From Stramentimicrobium sp964433555 (GTDB lineage: Bacteria; Atribacterota; Phoenicimicrobiia; Phoenicimicrobiales; Stramentimicrobiaceae): DNA of 64,000 nt. Location of the stretch: the NCBI GenBank assembly GCA_964433555.1, contig CAYSRG010000005.1, positions 1-64,000 of the forward strand. The letters run 5' to 3'. The translations under genes and the position numbers were made by a program. Positions 1 through 8,607 of this stretch are shown here, piece after piece (the first letter of the stretch is position 1; every line of letters starts with the position of its first letter). A model generated the notes under the pieces. That model did not search any database. It worked only from the letters and a program-made list of their open reading frames with translations, and was not told the origin of the DNA.

Positions 1-379
1 CCAGTTCATAACGGTTGGAGCCGAATCTTCTGTAGGCTTTCATGATATTGCGCTCTATGGGTTTGGGTGTTCTCCTGGAGCCCTGGCGCCAACCGGTGCA
101 GGAAGCAGGGATTCATCAGTCTTGGAGCCTTCCAGCCATTTGCGGTAATAACGTCTTAACTCTTTGTTACTGATATGATGGGCTGGAGAGAGATCCTTGA
201 CTAAGTGAAAGGAACGGGGGGAGACCTTATTCTGGATCTTCTCATATTCTTCCAGGATAGGTCTCCATCTTTTAATGATAATCCTCTGATTGAATCGCAT
301 ATTAAGTATCTCCTTTGGTAATGAAATTATACCAAAAAAGTTACTTAATTACTGAGCAGGAACAATCGTCCCTGTGACA
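1..379 (-). mobile_element. Insertion sequence end with frameshifted integrase-type transposase, cut by window edge
   Basis: The reading frame starts at 300 after a good ribosome-binding site (AAGGAG) and encodes a basic N-terminal domain of about 70 residues. It then runs into a stop at 55. The -1 frame carries on from about position 95 to the window edge with residues such as TPKPIERNIMKAYRRFGSNR, which look like the linker of an integrase-type (DDE) transposase. The original protein is therefore split by one frameshift near 85-100. Outside the gene, 353-379 (reverse complement begins TGTCACAGGGACG) resembles the terminal repeat of such elements, but the other end is not in the window. Whether this is decay, a sequence error or programmed frameshifting cannot be settled here; no classic A-rich slippery site is visible. 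Confidence 0.6.
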
Positions 380-548
380 TTATGATTATTTTTTAAAAAT
401 TTGTCTAACTATTATTTTATTAGGGAATAATATAATATGACAGTCAGAAATGGTAAAATATATTTCATTTCTTCCTATTGTGTCCTAAAAAAATATAATT
501 TATAATATTTAATATACGGGTATAATTTTATAAGGAAAGGAACAGGGT

Positions 549-869
549 ATGAAAAAAAGACAAAATATAAAACTGTTATTGGGAATATTTGCGATTTCTC
601 TCTTTGCTCTTTTTCTTAGTGGGTGTTTAATTGTAATTGATAATCCGATTGTGGAGATAGAGATTGTGAATGATAACTGGACTTATGAGATTTATGTGGA
701 TGGTAGCTATTTTGGTACAACCAATAGCTCTGGAGAACTGACACTATATAGTATTGGTCCGGGTTATCATCATTTTGAAGCACAGGATACTTCATTTTTA
801 GGTCGTTATGGTGATAAATGGCAAACCATCAGAAACGGGTATAATAAGGTCAATATTTATACTGATTAG
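549..869 (+). CDS. Small lipoprotein with PEGA-like domain
   Basis: A 106-residue protein with a classical lipoprotein signal: a lysine-rich start, a hydrophobic stretch and the lipobox LSGC (Cys 26). The mature part is one small beta-rich domain with the pattern Y-x-I-x-VDG-x-x-x-GTT followed by LTLYSIGPGYHHFEA. This resembles PEGA-type surface domains and matches the domains of the lipoproteins at 3508 and 4357. AAGGAAAGGAACAGGGT precedes the ATG. It is the first gene of a plus-strand lipoprotein island. Its function is unknown; a cell-surface or periplasm-facing structural or binding role is inferred only from the anchor and fold. Confidence 0.75.
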   Translation: MKKRQNIKLLLGIFAISLFALFLSGCLIVIDNPIVEIEIVNDNWTYEIYVDGSYFGTTNSSGELTLYSIGPGYHHFEAQDTSFLGRYGDKWQTIRNGYNKVNIYTD

Positions 870-1069
870 TATCGTAAATATGAATATCTGTTTTTAAAAA
901 ATGTGATATACTTCAATTCATTCTTGTTATTATTAAAATAAATCATACGAAAGGACGGTGATTATAGAAGACAAAAAAGGATTTTCTACTATTCAGCAAG
1001 CAAGGATGAACCTTAGTTTTTAAAAGTTCTTTATTATTTTATTTTACCCAAGAAAAGGAGATTATAGAA

Positions 1070-1408
1070 ATGAATAAACTTATTCTAAAAAAAGTTTTTT
1101 ATTTTGTTCTATTATTTAGTGTTGTTCTACTGCTAACAAGCTGTGCCGGAACAGTTTCACCTCCAACACCTCCGACAACTCCAACAACCTATACCATTAA
1201 AGTCATCTCTGGTTGTGGAGATTGTTTTGGAAATGTAGTCATAAATGGTATTCCTTCTGGATCATATTTAATACCATGGGGTGCTGCTAATATCAGCGGA
1301 GTACCTGCAGGAGCTGCAATCCGCTTAGAGGATGAATTTGGATGGGTTAGTCATACTGAGTTCTTTTATCCCCCATATACAAATATAATCTTTAGTCAGT
1401 TCTTTTAA
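1070..1408 (+). CDS. Small lipoprotein, proline/threonine linker, possible PEGA-like domain
   Basis: A 112-residue predicted lipoprotein with the lipobox LTSC (Cys 25), followed by a short Pro/Thr-rich linker (about residues 31-45) and a small domain containing the element VVINGIPSGSY. The domain has a CGDC pair after the linker that its neighbours lack, so it may form a disulfide or bind a metal. AAAAGGAG lies 11 bases before the ATG. A long hairpin at 1479-1541 probably ends its transcript. No specific function is recognised. Confidence 0.65.
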   Translation: MNKLILKKVFYFVLLFSVVLLLTSCAGTVSPPTPPTTPTTYTIKVISGCGDCFGNVVINGIPSGSYLIPWGAANISGVPAGAAIRLEDEFGWVSHTEFFYPPYTNIIFSQFF

Positions 1409-1478
1409 TATTAGTGGACAGAACAAAGAAAAAATTTGTTCTTTAAAGGTATTATTCAATTTTTGATAAATCAACTAA

Positions 1479-1543
1479 TTAAAGAGCAGTTTACTGCGAA
1501 TGATCTATCATTTTTATTTACAGATCAAACTGCTCTTTTAATT
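1479..1543 (+). terminator. Hairpin terminator after lipoprotein gene
   Basis: The arms TTAAAGAGCAGTTT (1479-1492) and AAACTGCTCTTTTA (1528-1541) pair almost perfectly. An inner pair, TGATCT/AGATCA, lies in the loop and the structure is followed by T-rich sequence. It stands about 70 bases after the stop of the gene at 1070-1408. Confidence 0.6.
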
Positions 1544-1605
1544 TAACTATCATAAAAGATAGAATCATTATTTTTTAAACAAACATATCGGGAAATTGGT
1601 TTTTC

Positions 1606-3366
1606 ATGTATTTATTTTGTAAAGAAAAACATATAAAATATAGCTTTACTATTTTCCATTTGTTTCTTGTAATATTACTTACATTGGCCATCAATGCATG
1701 TACAATGCCTTCCATACCCCCCTATAATTCATCAGGATATGGAAATATGCAGGTCAATTCCGAGCCATCCGGCGCAACCATTTTTCTGGATGGTTCTGAT
1801 ACCGGATTCACTTCTCCAAAATTAATAAAAAACATTATACCAGGAAGTTACCTCGTCACTTTTAAACTTGACGGCTATCTGAACAGTAATAATTTTGTAC
1901 AGGTTTATCCCAATCAGACAACTCAGATCAATGTTGCCTTAACACTTAATCCTTATTTTTCCTTTCCCGGTACAAAAAGTCTGCTCAGCATAGAAGTAAA
2001 ACCGGATACACTATCTCTTTATAATGGTGAAACCGGTAACATTGATTCCATTACCGCCTACTATTCTGACGATAGCCATGTTAATATTTCAGCTAACCAG
2101 TGCAGCATTTACAGTACAAATCCATTTACAGCCACCATAAACCAGAATGGACAGATTATAGCTCTTTTAGAAGGACGGACAACTGTTTGGATTGCCTACA
2201 CTGAAGCAGGCATTACAAAGAGCGATAATATCGCAGTAACAGTTAGTGAATTAAATCCAAATTCAGGAAATCTGGTTAATATTACTGTACTCCCAGCTAC
2301 CATGATACTTGATATCGGAGAATCCAAACCAATTGCTTCCATTACTGCTTATTACGACAGTGGAACTGAAAAATTGATTAATCCTGAGCAATGCAGTTTT
2401 GATGTCAATAATTCTTTTGTCAGCATCACCGGTTCCGGAATGGTAACCGGGAATTCTCCGGGTACTTCTATCATAACTGTTACTTATGTTGAAGGAAATA
2501 TTACAAAAAGCGATACAATAGCAGTTACCGTAAGCCAAAGTATTGCCGATCAACCGACCTACCGGGCATTGGCTATCGGCATCGGTGATTATATCAACTA
2601 TGGACCGGAAGGAGACCTCCTGGCTCCCCCATATGATGTGAATAAAATGAAAGAAATGTTTTATGATTGCCGTTTTGAGACAGGTGAAATCAGCTTTTCT
2701 AAGATTGCTGAATTGAAAAATACTCAGGCTACTAAGACCAATATTTTCCAGAAAATTCAATCCACTTTTTCCGGAGCTGCTGGAAATGATATATCCTATT
2801 TCTATTTCACCGGTCACGGTGCATTATTAAATCAGCTATCCTATTTATGCCCGGCTGATTTTAATGGGGATATATCCACTGCAATCAGCGTAGATGAATT
2901 AGAAGCTGTTCTGAGTACTATTCCGGGAATCAAGGTCGTCATGATTGATTCCTGTCATTCCGGTGGTTTTATTGGTAAGGATGTTATTAGAGATGTTATC
3001 GAAACTGACAGATCGGAAGAATATCTATTTATGTTTAATGAGTCAGTTATCGATGCCTTTAAAAAAACTCTACTATCCAAAGACCTGCTGACCTCCAATG
3101 AATATCAAGTTCTGACCTCAAGTAGCTTATATCAGTCCAGTTATGAACTATATCCTGAGAATAGTGAACCTTTCGGTGTCTTTACGCAGGGGCTTTATGA
3201 AGGATGCAGTCTTAATTTTAATGTTCCAGCTGATACCAACTTAGACAGTCTAATTGGTTTGCAGGAAGCCTATCTTTTTATCTCCCAATGGGTCAGGTCA
3301 ATACGTATCAGTCAGAATGTTCAAGTTTATCCGCTGAATTCCTCATTCAGTATCTTTGAATACTAA
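1606..3366 (+). CDS. Caspase-fold (peptidase C14-like) lipoprotein with PEGA and Ig-like domains
   Basis: A 586-residue predicted lipoprotein (signal about 1-31, lipid-attachment Cys 32 in INAC). Domains in order: a PEGA domain (about 46-115), two bacterial Ig-like (BIG2-type) domains (about 124-215 and 223-312; both have SITAYY and end in an IAVTVS-type strand), and a caspase-like domain (about 318-586). The catalytic dyad is visible as His 404 in FTGHGA and Cys 450 in IDSCHSGG. The protein is thus likely an envelope-anchored cysteine peptidase of the metacaspase/C14 group displayed on a stalk. Its substrates are unknown. It lies in the middle of a row of small PEGA-like lipoproteins, which may be partners or substrates (inference). 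The ribosome-binding site is weak. Confidence 0.85.
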   Translation: MYLFCKEKHIKYSFTIFHLFLVILLTLAINACTMPSIPPYNSSGYGNMQVNSEPSGATIFLDGSDTGFTSPKLIKNIIPGSYLVTFKLDGYLNSNNFVQVYPNQTTQINVALTLNPYFSFPGTKSLLSIEVKPDTLSLYNGETGNIDSITAYYSDDSHVNISANQCSIYSTNPFTATINQNGQIIALLEGRTTVWIAYTEAGITKSDNIAVTVSELNPNSGNLVNITVLPATMILDIGESKPIASITAYYDSGTEKLINPEQCSFDVNNSFVSITGSGMVTGNSPGTSIITVTYVEGNITKSDTIAVTVSQSIADQPTYRALAIGIGDYINYGPEGDLLAPPYDVNKMKEMFYDCRFETGEISFSKIAELKNTQATKTNIFQKIQSTFSGAAGNDISYFYFTGHGALLNQLSYLCPADFNGDISTAISVDELEAVLSTIPGIKVVMIDSCHSGGFIGKDVIRDVIETDRSEEYLFMFNESVIDAFKKTLLSKDLLTSNEYQVLTSSSLYQSSYELYPENSEPFGVFTQGLYEGCSLNFNVPADTNLDSLIGLQEAYLFISQWVRSIRISQNVQVYPLNSSFSIFEY

Positions 3367-3507
3367 AATCTCATGGTGAAGCCACTATTTGTCATTTAGC
3401 CTTTTTCCCTCTATAATAAATTAACCAAACGATTTCTGCTTAATTTTGAGTAGTCAAGTAATTTAACAATAACAATAATAAACAACAATTACGAAGGAGA
3501 TGATATC

Positions 3508-4122
3508 ATGAACAGAAAGCATATGAATAAGTTTTTTTTGGCAATCCTGATGGTTGCAATCTTATCCCTGGGATTGACAGGCTGTGTCGAAATTATTCCC
3601 ATCCCGCCAATAAATACCGGCACTGTAAAGATAGAGGTCTACGGTAGTTATGAATATGACCTGAGAATGGATGATGTCATTAAATTTTCAGATGTTCTAT
3701 CCGGTACTTATACCCTATACGATGTTCAAGCCGGCTATCATAATTTTGAAGCAATTGACGTGATGGGCAAGTCTTTTGGTTATGATTATGTCAGAGAATA
3801 TGTATCTACCGGTTCAACAACCTTTGTTTATCTTTATCCGGAGGCGCCTGCGGTCACAACCGGCACGTTAAAAGTAGTGATTATGGATGATCCAGGATGG
3901 GTATATAATGTCTACATAGGTGGGAATCAATCCACCGGGGATTATCTGGGAATGACTTCCGGCAGTTCCATTGCTGGACAGAATTCCGGAACATTCTATG
4001 ATATTCCTACTGGGATACAAACCATTTTTGTTATATCTGATGATGAAGAGTATTCAAAGTACAGGTTCCCAAATATTACCGCTGGTGAAATAACGACGAT
4101 TAATGTCTATGTTAAAAAGTGA
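3508..4122 (+). CDS. Lipoprotein with two PEGA-like domains
   Basis: A 204-residue predicted lipoprotein with the lipobox LTGC (Cys 26). The mature protein holds two similar domains, each starting TGT(V/L)K. The first has TLYDVQAGYHNFEA; the second has VYIGGNQSTGDYLGMTS. The first closely resembles the single domain of the 549 lipoprotein and the second that of the 4357 lipoprotein. The gene therefore looks like a fusion or duplication product within this local family. AAGGAGATGATATC precedes the ATG. The function is unknown. Confidence 0.75.
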   Translation: MNRKHMNKFFLAILMVAILSLGLTGCVEIIPIPPINTGTVKIEVYGSYEYDLRMDDVIKFSDVLSGTYTLYDVQAGYHNFEAIDVMGKSFGYDYVREYVSTGSTTFVYLYPEAPAVTTGTLKVVIMDDPGWVYNVYIGGNQSTGDYLGMTSGSSIAGQNSGTFYDIPTGIQTIFVISDDEEYSKYRFPNITAGEITTINVYVKK

Positions 4123-4168
4123 CAGTCAGGTCATTGAAGTTGTCTGGTTAAAAATATGAAATTGTCAG

Positions 4169-4208
4169 GAAGAGCAGAGTTAAAAATAACCTGCTCTTCA
4201 TGTTTTAT
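4169..4208 (+). terminator. Hairpin terminator after two-domain lipoprotein
   Basis: GAAGAGCAG (4169-4177) pairs with CTGCTCTTC (4191-4199), followed by ATGTTTTATT. It is about 45 bases after the stop of the gene at 3508-4122. Confidence 0.55.
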
Positions 4209-4356
4209 TCAGCAAGCCTGAACCACGATAAGATAATCGTTCTTGACTATTCACATACTAAAAGGAATTTATCCATGAAGTTTCATCAGTCAATTCAAGT
4301 TATTCAATCAGCAAGGGCAAACAAATGAAAAAATATTCCTCGTTAAAATAATTCTA

Positions 4357-4668
4357 GTGATTCTTGCCATCGGCTTCTCATGTAGCATTCTGACAGGCTG
4401 TATTGTTGTACCACCAATAGGGATAAACAGTGTAAAAATCATAGTTCAAGATCATTATCAATATTTTGTCTATTTGGACGGAAATCCTTCTACCGGTACT
4501 TATCTGGGAAAAACCAATTGGAGCGGTATCGGAATTTTCTATCCAATCACTGCTGGTGATCATTCCTTCTATGCAATCAGCACTGATTACCTCTATGATA
4601 GCTGGGGAACTCTAACTTTTTATCTGGGAACTAATACTATTAAAATTTTTACATCTTATATCTGGTAG
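4357..4668 (+). CDS. Small PEGA-like lipoprotein with displaced start (one-base A-tract shift)
   Basis: From the GTG at 4357 the frame gives 103 residues with the lipobox LTGC, but the signal peptide is too short and lacks its basic start. The missing part is present upstream in the same frame (KIFLVKIILVILAIGFSC). The natural ATG at 4325, with AAGGG upstream, is one base out of frame. ATG is followed by six A; seven would give an intact MKKIFLVKIILV signal. So the gene is either shifted by a lost A (real, phase-variable, or a sequence error) or starts poorly at GTG. The mature domain (VYLDGNPSTGTYLGKTN) matches the second domain of the 3508 lipoprotein. Confidence 0.65.
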   Translation: MILAIGFSCSILTGCIVVPPIGINSVKIIVQDHYQYFVYLDGNPSTGTYLGKTNWSGIGIFYPITAGDHSFYAISTDYLYDSWGTLTFYLGTNTIKIFTSYIW

Positions 4669-4698
4669 TATCATTGGATAATTGTTCTGTTAAGAATG

Positions 4699-4743
4699 AA
4701 AAAGATGAAGTAATTTTCAGATCAATTACTTCATCTTTTTTTA
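4699..4743 (+). terminator. Strong intrinsic terminator closing the lipoprotein island
   Basis: AAAAAGATGAAGTAATT (4699-4715) pairs with AATTACTTCATCTTTTT (from 4724) around a loop of eight bases, ending in seven T. It sits between the last plus-strand lipoprotein and the minus-strand gene at 4844 and may act in both directions. Confidence 0.8.
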
Positions 4744-4843
4744 TGGGTTATTTCTTAAATTGCTGATAAAAGCCTATTAAAAGCAATTTCTTGTATTGAT
4801 TTAAAAGTATACAGTAAAACGTTTCTTCCAACTATTTTACGAA

Positions 4844-5785
4844 CTATTGTGCTAAGGAAATGACTTTGGTGTCAGTGGCTACTTCCAGGTATATCTTGGT
4901 TCCTTCTTTTAAGGTTATATTTTTACCTGGAATTAAAGCTCCAACCACCAGACCTATGGGATTACTCAGGATAATCAATCCGGCAATACTGGCACCAATA
5001 GCAATCCCCAACCTGGAATTTTCTTCTTCTGCTGCCTCTCCCATAATTAATCTAATATTTGTTCCATCCAAAGCTTCAATTGACTTAAAATCAATTTCCA
5101 GTTTTCCCTTTTTCAGTAAAACGGAAGCTTTTTTTGCTTTAATCACTTCTCCCCTGGCTACTGTATTTTTGGGAATAATAACAGAGCCAGAATAGACAAT
5201 ATCCTCAGTTACTTGATATTCAAATATATCGCCATCATCACTCTTTTTGGAACCAATACTTTCCAATAAAACTATCGGGATTAAGGTACCGGCAGGAATG
5301 GTGATATCTTGAATATTAGGCCTTCCTTCAGGGAAACAAACAGTAAATATTTTTTCAGCCCTCATAGCAAGGACCTCTTCGGACAGTTCTCCAAAGATTT
5401 TTATTTCCAGGTTTTCTATTTTGCTCAACAATGGCTCATCGGTAATTTCATCCTGCAAAGTCCACTGAGCGGAATTAACTTTAAAGGATAAAGAAGGCTC
5501 ATCTGGTGTACCGATAACTATAAAATCTTTAAGCTGTTTTACCCTATCTTTCAGAATTCCAGGTAGTGTCCTGCCTACAAGTTCCTTTTCCAGAAATTCT
5601 ACTCTACTAAGCAGGGCATCATCTTTAACTTCACCAAAGACACGCAATTCAATCTGGGCTAAATCTTCAATAACGGCAATATCAGCAGAGGTTTGTGCTA
5701 AAGCAATCTGGGGCAAAATAATTGATAAAAGAAAAACAACGGTTAAAAAAATGGATATTCTTTTCTTTACAAACATTTGATTCAC
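4844..5785 (-). CDS. Secreted protein with two LE-x-x-FG-type repeats, function unknown
   Basis: About 310 residues. GAGGTG lies eight bases before the ATG at 5776, so the start is probably there (MFVKKRISIF...) rather than at the upstream GTG. A signal peptide ends at about IALAQ. The N-terminal half has two related units, IELRVFGEVKDDALLSRVE and LEIKIFGELSEEVLAMRAE. Their pattern (leucine/glutamate helix, FG, then an R-containing helix) recalls repeats in secreted proteins of several phyla. The C-terminal half begins IPAGTLIPIVLLESI and includes a glycine-rich hydrophobic stretch (about 265-290) that may enter a membrane. It is not assigned to a named family. Confidence 0.7.
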   Translation of the reverse strand: MNQMFVKKRISIFLTVVFLLSIILPQIALAQTSADIAVIEDLAQIELRVFGEVKDDALLSRVEFLEKELVGRTLPGILKDRVKQLKDFIVIGTPDEPSLSFKVNSAQWTLQDEITDEPLLSKIENLEIKIFGELSEEVLAMRAEKIFTVCFPEGRPNIQDITIPAGTLIPIVLLESIGSKKSDDGDIFEYQVTEDIVYSGSVIIPKNTVARGEVIKAKKASVLLKKGKLEIDFKSIEALDGTNIRLIMGEAAEEENSRLGIAIGASIAGLIILSNPIGLVVGALIPGKNITLKEGTKIYLEVATDTKVISLAQ

Positions 5786-5920
5786 CTCAATTAATAGTAT
5801 TTAGTCGTTAGTTTGTTTTTTTAATAAAGTTTTGGTTTTTCGTTTTTAGTTTTTAGTAATAAAACTAAAATAATAATATATCTTTTGAAACTTATTTGCA
5901 ATTGGTATAGTTATGGAAAT

Positions 5921-6277
5921 TCAATCAATATTGTCAAATATGATTAAATTTATAATCATATTAAATAGTAGTTTGACTTTTTCATCTATTTTACAATATT
6001 CTTCCTTATTTAAGATAGCTAAGATTTTTTGCTAATAATATTAAATATTAAAATTTAAAAGGTGAACCCCTTGTTATCCCTAAGAATCTAATTAAATTAC
6101 CATTATCAATTTGCCCACATCCTTCAGCTATATTTGTTGGAATTGAGATAGCGGCTCTTCCTATTTGTGATATAAAATTGTATCTTTCATTTTGAGGAAA
6201 ATTATTAGTTAATTGATATATTTCTAAAGTCAATAAATGTGCATATTTCCATACTTTTAATTTTTATAATATGACAT
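5921..6277 (-). pseudogene. Decayed four-helix-bundle (S23/IVP-type) protein gene
   Basis: The middle part (6048-6233) reads LTNNFPQNERYNFISQIGRA and then ISIPTNIAEGCG, the hallmark of the four-helix-bundle proteins first seen in 23S rRNA intervening sequences. The start (ATG at 6275-6277, MSYYKN then LKVWKYAHLLTLEIY) is separated from it by a frameshift. The end (LAKNLSYL, then NKEEYCKIDEKVKLLF) lies in shifted frames after an early stop. At least three frame breaks are needed to rebuild the full protein of about 115 residues, so this is a pseudogene. It does not lie in an rRNA gene. Its native role is unknown. Confidence 0.75.
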
Positions 6278-6577
6278 TTTTCTTTTTAAATAAAAAGTCT
6301 ATTTTATATTTAACTTAAATAATAATTCTATCTAAACATCATTAACTGAAAACTTTAAACTGAAAATAAATAAATTCCCACTTTTATAGCTAATACTTAT
6401 TCATAATTTATTATAGCGCAAATTATGGTATTATTCCATATCTAATGCTTAAGCATAATACGAATAAAACTTTAGTATGATCTAGTATGAAAGGTATACT
6501 TTGAGTTTATTCTTTATTACGAAAAACTAAAGCTCTAAACTAAATAAATGCTACCTCAATTATACAGGTATTAAGCA

Positions 6578-6613
6578 ATGAAAAAAGAAAAGCCTCCGGG
6601 AAATCCCGGAGGC
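6578..6613 (-). terminator. Intrinsic terminator of the SLH porin gene
   Basis: GCCTCCGGG (6592-6600) and CCCGGAGGC (6605-6613) form a perfect nine-base GC-rich stem with a four-base loop. On the minus strand it is followed by TTTTCTTTTTT. It stands just after the stop codon at 6646. Confidence 0.9.
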
Positions 6614-6645
6614 TTGTTATTCAAGTTAAGACAATTCGGTAATGA

Positions 6646-8337
6646 TTAGAATTTGACTTCGACTCCAGCATAGATTTTGGTTGTATCAGACAGAATGACC
6701 CACTCATCATCATCTGACCAATCAGCTATGTCAGCATCCCAGTCATTCATTTCTACACCGACTTTTAAGACAGTGTTTTCAGCTACATCGTATTTCAACT
6801 GAGCTTCTGCACTGTAAAGGGCAGCACCGTCAGCATCCAATCGACCTTCAACAATGAACTGCATCGGATCATCGGGGAAGGTGTAAGTCAAGTTAGCCAT
6901 AGCTGTGAAATCAGGTACTGCAGAGAATAAGTAATCTCCGTATGCATTAAGCATAAATTCATCTTCATCACCGAGATTCAGGTTCAGGTACTCACCTTCT
7001 AAGTAAATGTCGCCGTTTTCCAGTCTATATTGTGCAAAAATGTAGGCTTCTTCATCCGGATTATCTTCATCAATACCAGTAAAGTCTAACTGTAAGCCAA
7101 TTCTGTTTCTCTTCAGAGTAGCAAAAGCTGCATCCATTCTGTAATCCCATTTTGGAGTAACTTTAATCTGGAGATCGTCTTCTTCGTCAGTCAACATAAA
7201 TCCAAGAGCAACAGTCACACCAATTTCATCAGGATTGTACTTGCTGTTAGTAAGATCAAATCCGGGTTGAGTGTACCAACCTGTTACAGCTAAGTCTATA
7301 TCATCATCTTCACCTAAGGTAGCAGTTACTTTAGCAGCTGCTCCAAAGTATACATTGGTTAGATCGCTAGCTACAGCGCCTTCTAAGGCTAAGCCTACTT
7401 GATCATCATCATCTTCATCAGTTAAATCAAAGGCAACATCTGCGCCGCCGAATAACAGTCCTGCTAAATTGTCATAACCGGCTGTTACACCAATTGGTAC
7501 ATCGTCATCATCGCCAACATTAAAGGAAACATTCAAGAAGTAGAAGTCTTCTACATCCATAAATGCAGTCCAGGTACCAAGATCTTCATCGGTATCCCAT
7601 TCCCACTGAGCCCAGACACCCGGGAATTCTTCTAACTCACCGAAATCGTATAGTAAGCCTAATGCAATGTTATCCGGTTTAATATCAGTAGAAATCCATA
7701 AGCTCCAGTCTCCAGCATATTTTAAATTATATTTACGAGGAGTAATGGTTACCGGGCCATTAAGAACGTTATCAATTCTTAGTTGAACTTCAGCAGTTGT
7801 TTCAGGATTAATTTCAGCAGCAAATTTGAGATCAACTCGATCTGTTAATGTTGCAGGTGCCAGTGGATCCCCGGATAAATCAAAAACATCCTTACTATAG
7901 TCAGCTTTCCAGGTTCCAGTGATTTTAACCGGTTCAAAGAATCTTTCATGTTTGTCAACTAATTCTTTCATAGCAGCAACAGCTTCACTATGTTCGCCAA
8001 CAGTTGCTTCCAGATCAGCTACGGTAACACCCAGGCTGGCTAATTCATCGGCAAATTCCACAGCAAGTTTGGATAGGATTTCTACGTCTTCTGCAAGACC
8101 TCCATACTGTTCCATGTAAGCTAATAATCTTGCAGTTGCTTCGGCAAATTCGTAACGGGTTAATGTTCTCTGACCGCCAAAGGTTCCATCAGGATAACCA
8201 ATGACAACACCTTTAGCCGCTAATGTCTGAACTGCATCATAAGCCCAATGTGTTAAAGGAACATCAACAAACGGATTAGCTAAAACTGGAATAGCAAAAA
8301 CAAAAATAAGTAGTAATACTAATGATAATTTTTTCAT
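6646..8337 (-). CDS. SLH-domain outer-membrane porin (OmpM-like)
   Basis: A 563-residue exported protein. A signal peptide (about 1-20, cleaved near VLA) is followed by one SLH domain (about 22-75: FVDVPLTHWAYDAVQTLAAK and the motif TLTRYEFA). Next come a short coiled coil (about 90-135) and a long acidic, beta-strand-rich region ending in the aromatic residue of AGVEVKF, as in outer-membrane barrels. SLH-porins of this design tie the outer membrane to peptidoglycan-linked polymer in diderm lineages such as Negativicutes, Thermotogota and Atribacterota. Many D/E-rich turns (EDDDDQ, GDDDDV) are typical of barrel loops. The gene has a consensus promoter, a leader of about 260 bases and a strong terminator, consistent with very high expression. 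Confidence 0.85.
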   Translation of the reverse strand: MKKLSLVLLLIFVFAIPVLANPFVDVPLTHWAYDAVQTLAAKGVVIGYPDGTFGGQRTLTRYEFAEATARLLAYMEQYGGLAEDVEILSKLAVEFADELASLGVTVADLEATVGEHSEAVAAMKELVDKHERFFEPVKITGTWKADYSKDVFDLSGDPLAPATLTDRVDLKFAAEINPETTAEVQLRIDNVLNGPVTITPRKYNLKYAGDWSLWISTDIKPDNIALGLLYDFGELEEFPGVWAQWEWDTDEDLGTWTAFMDVEDFYFLNVSFNVGDDDDVPIGVTAGYDNLAGLLFGGADVAFDLTDEDDDDQVGLALEGAVASDLTNVYFGAAAKVTATLGEDDDIDLAVTGWYTQPGFDLTNSKYNPDEIGVTVALGFMLTDEEDDLQIKVTPKWDYRMDAAFATLKRNRIGLQLDFTGIDEDNPDEEAYIFAQYRLENGDIYLEGEYLNLNLGDEDEFMLNAYGDYLFSAVPDFTAMANLTYTFPDDPMQFIVEGRLDADGAALYSAEAQLKYDVAENTVLKVGVEMNDWDADIADWSDDDEWVILSDTTKIYAGVEVKF

Positions 8338-8367
8338 GTTTTCTCCTTGGTTTTTTTATATTTCCAG

Positions 8368-8444
8368 CTTAATTCTCTTTTAAAACACCTATTAGTTGAG
8401 TATCCTTCGTTTCCTCACTAAGATGTTTTCTTAAAAGAATTAAG
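8368..8444 (-). promoter_or_regulatory. Long imperfect hairpin in the SLH porin leader
   Basis: The segments 8368-8400 and 8414-8444 are nearly complementary over about 30 bases with a few bulges (outer arms CTTAATTCT/AGAATTAAG, inner arms CTCACTAA/TTAGTTGAG). The hairpin ends about 25 bases before the AAGGAG ribosome-binding site. It could protect the mRNA 5' region or control translation. No known riboswitch is recognised. Confidence 0.55.
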
Positions 8445-8607
8445 ATGGATGTTTGTACCATTTCTACATAAATAAAGCAGGCACCAATTTCTTTTTCACC
8501 TCCTTTCTTCCCGCTTTATTCACAAATTGAAATGATACAAATCTTTTTGCATTAATTAATATAGTAAATTACCGCAAGCAATATTTTACCAAAGAACATT
8601 TGTTATT

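Noticed and set aside
2263..2817. Minus-strand 184-codon frame inside the caspase gene
   Set aside because: Antisense shadow of a well-supported domain protein.
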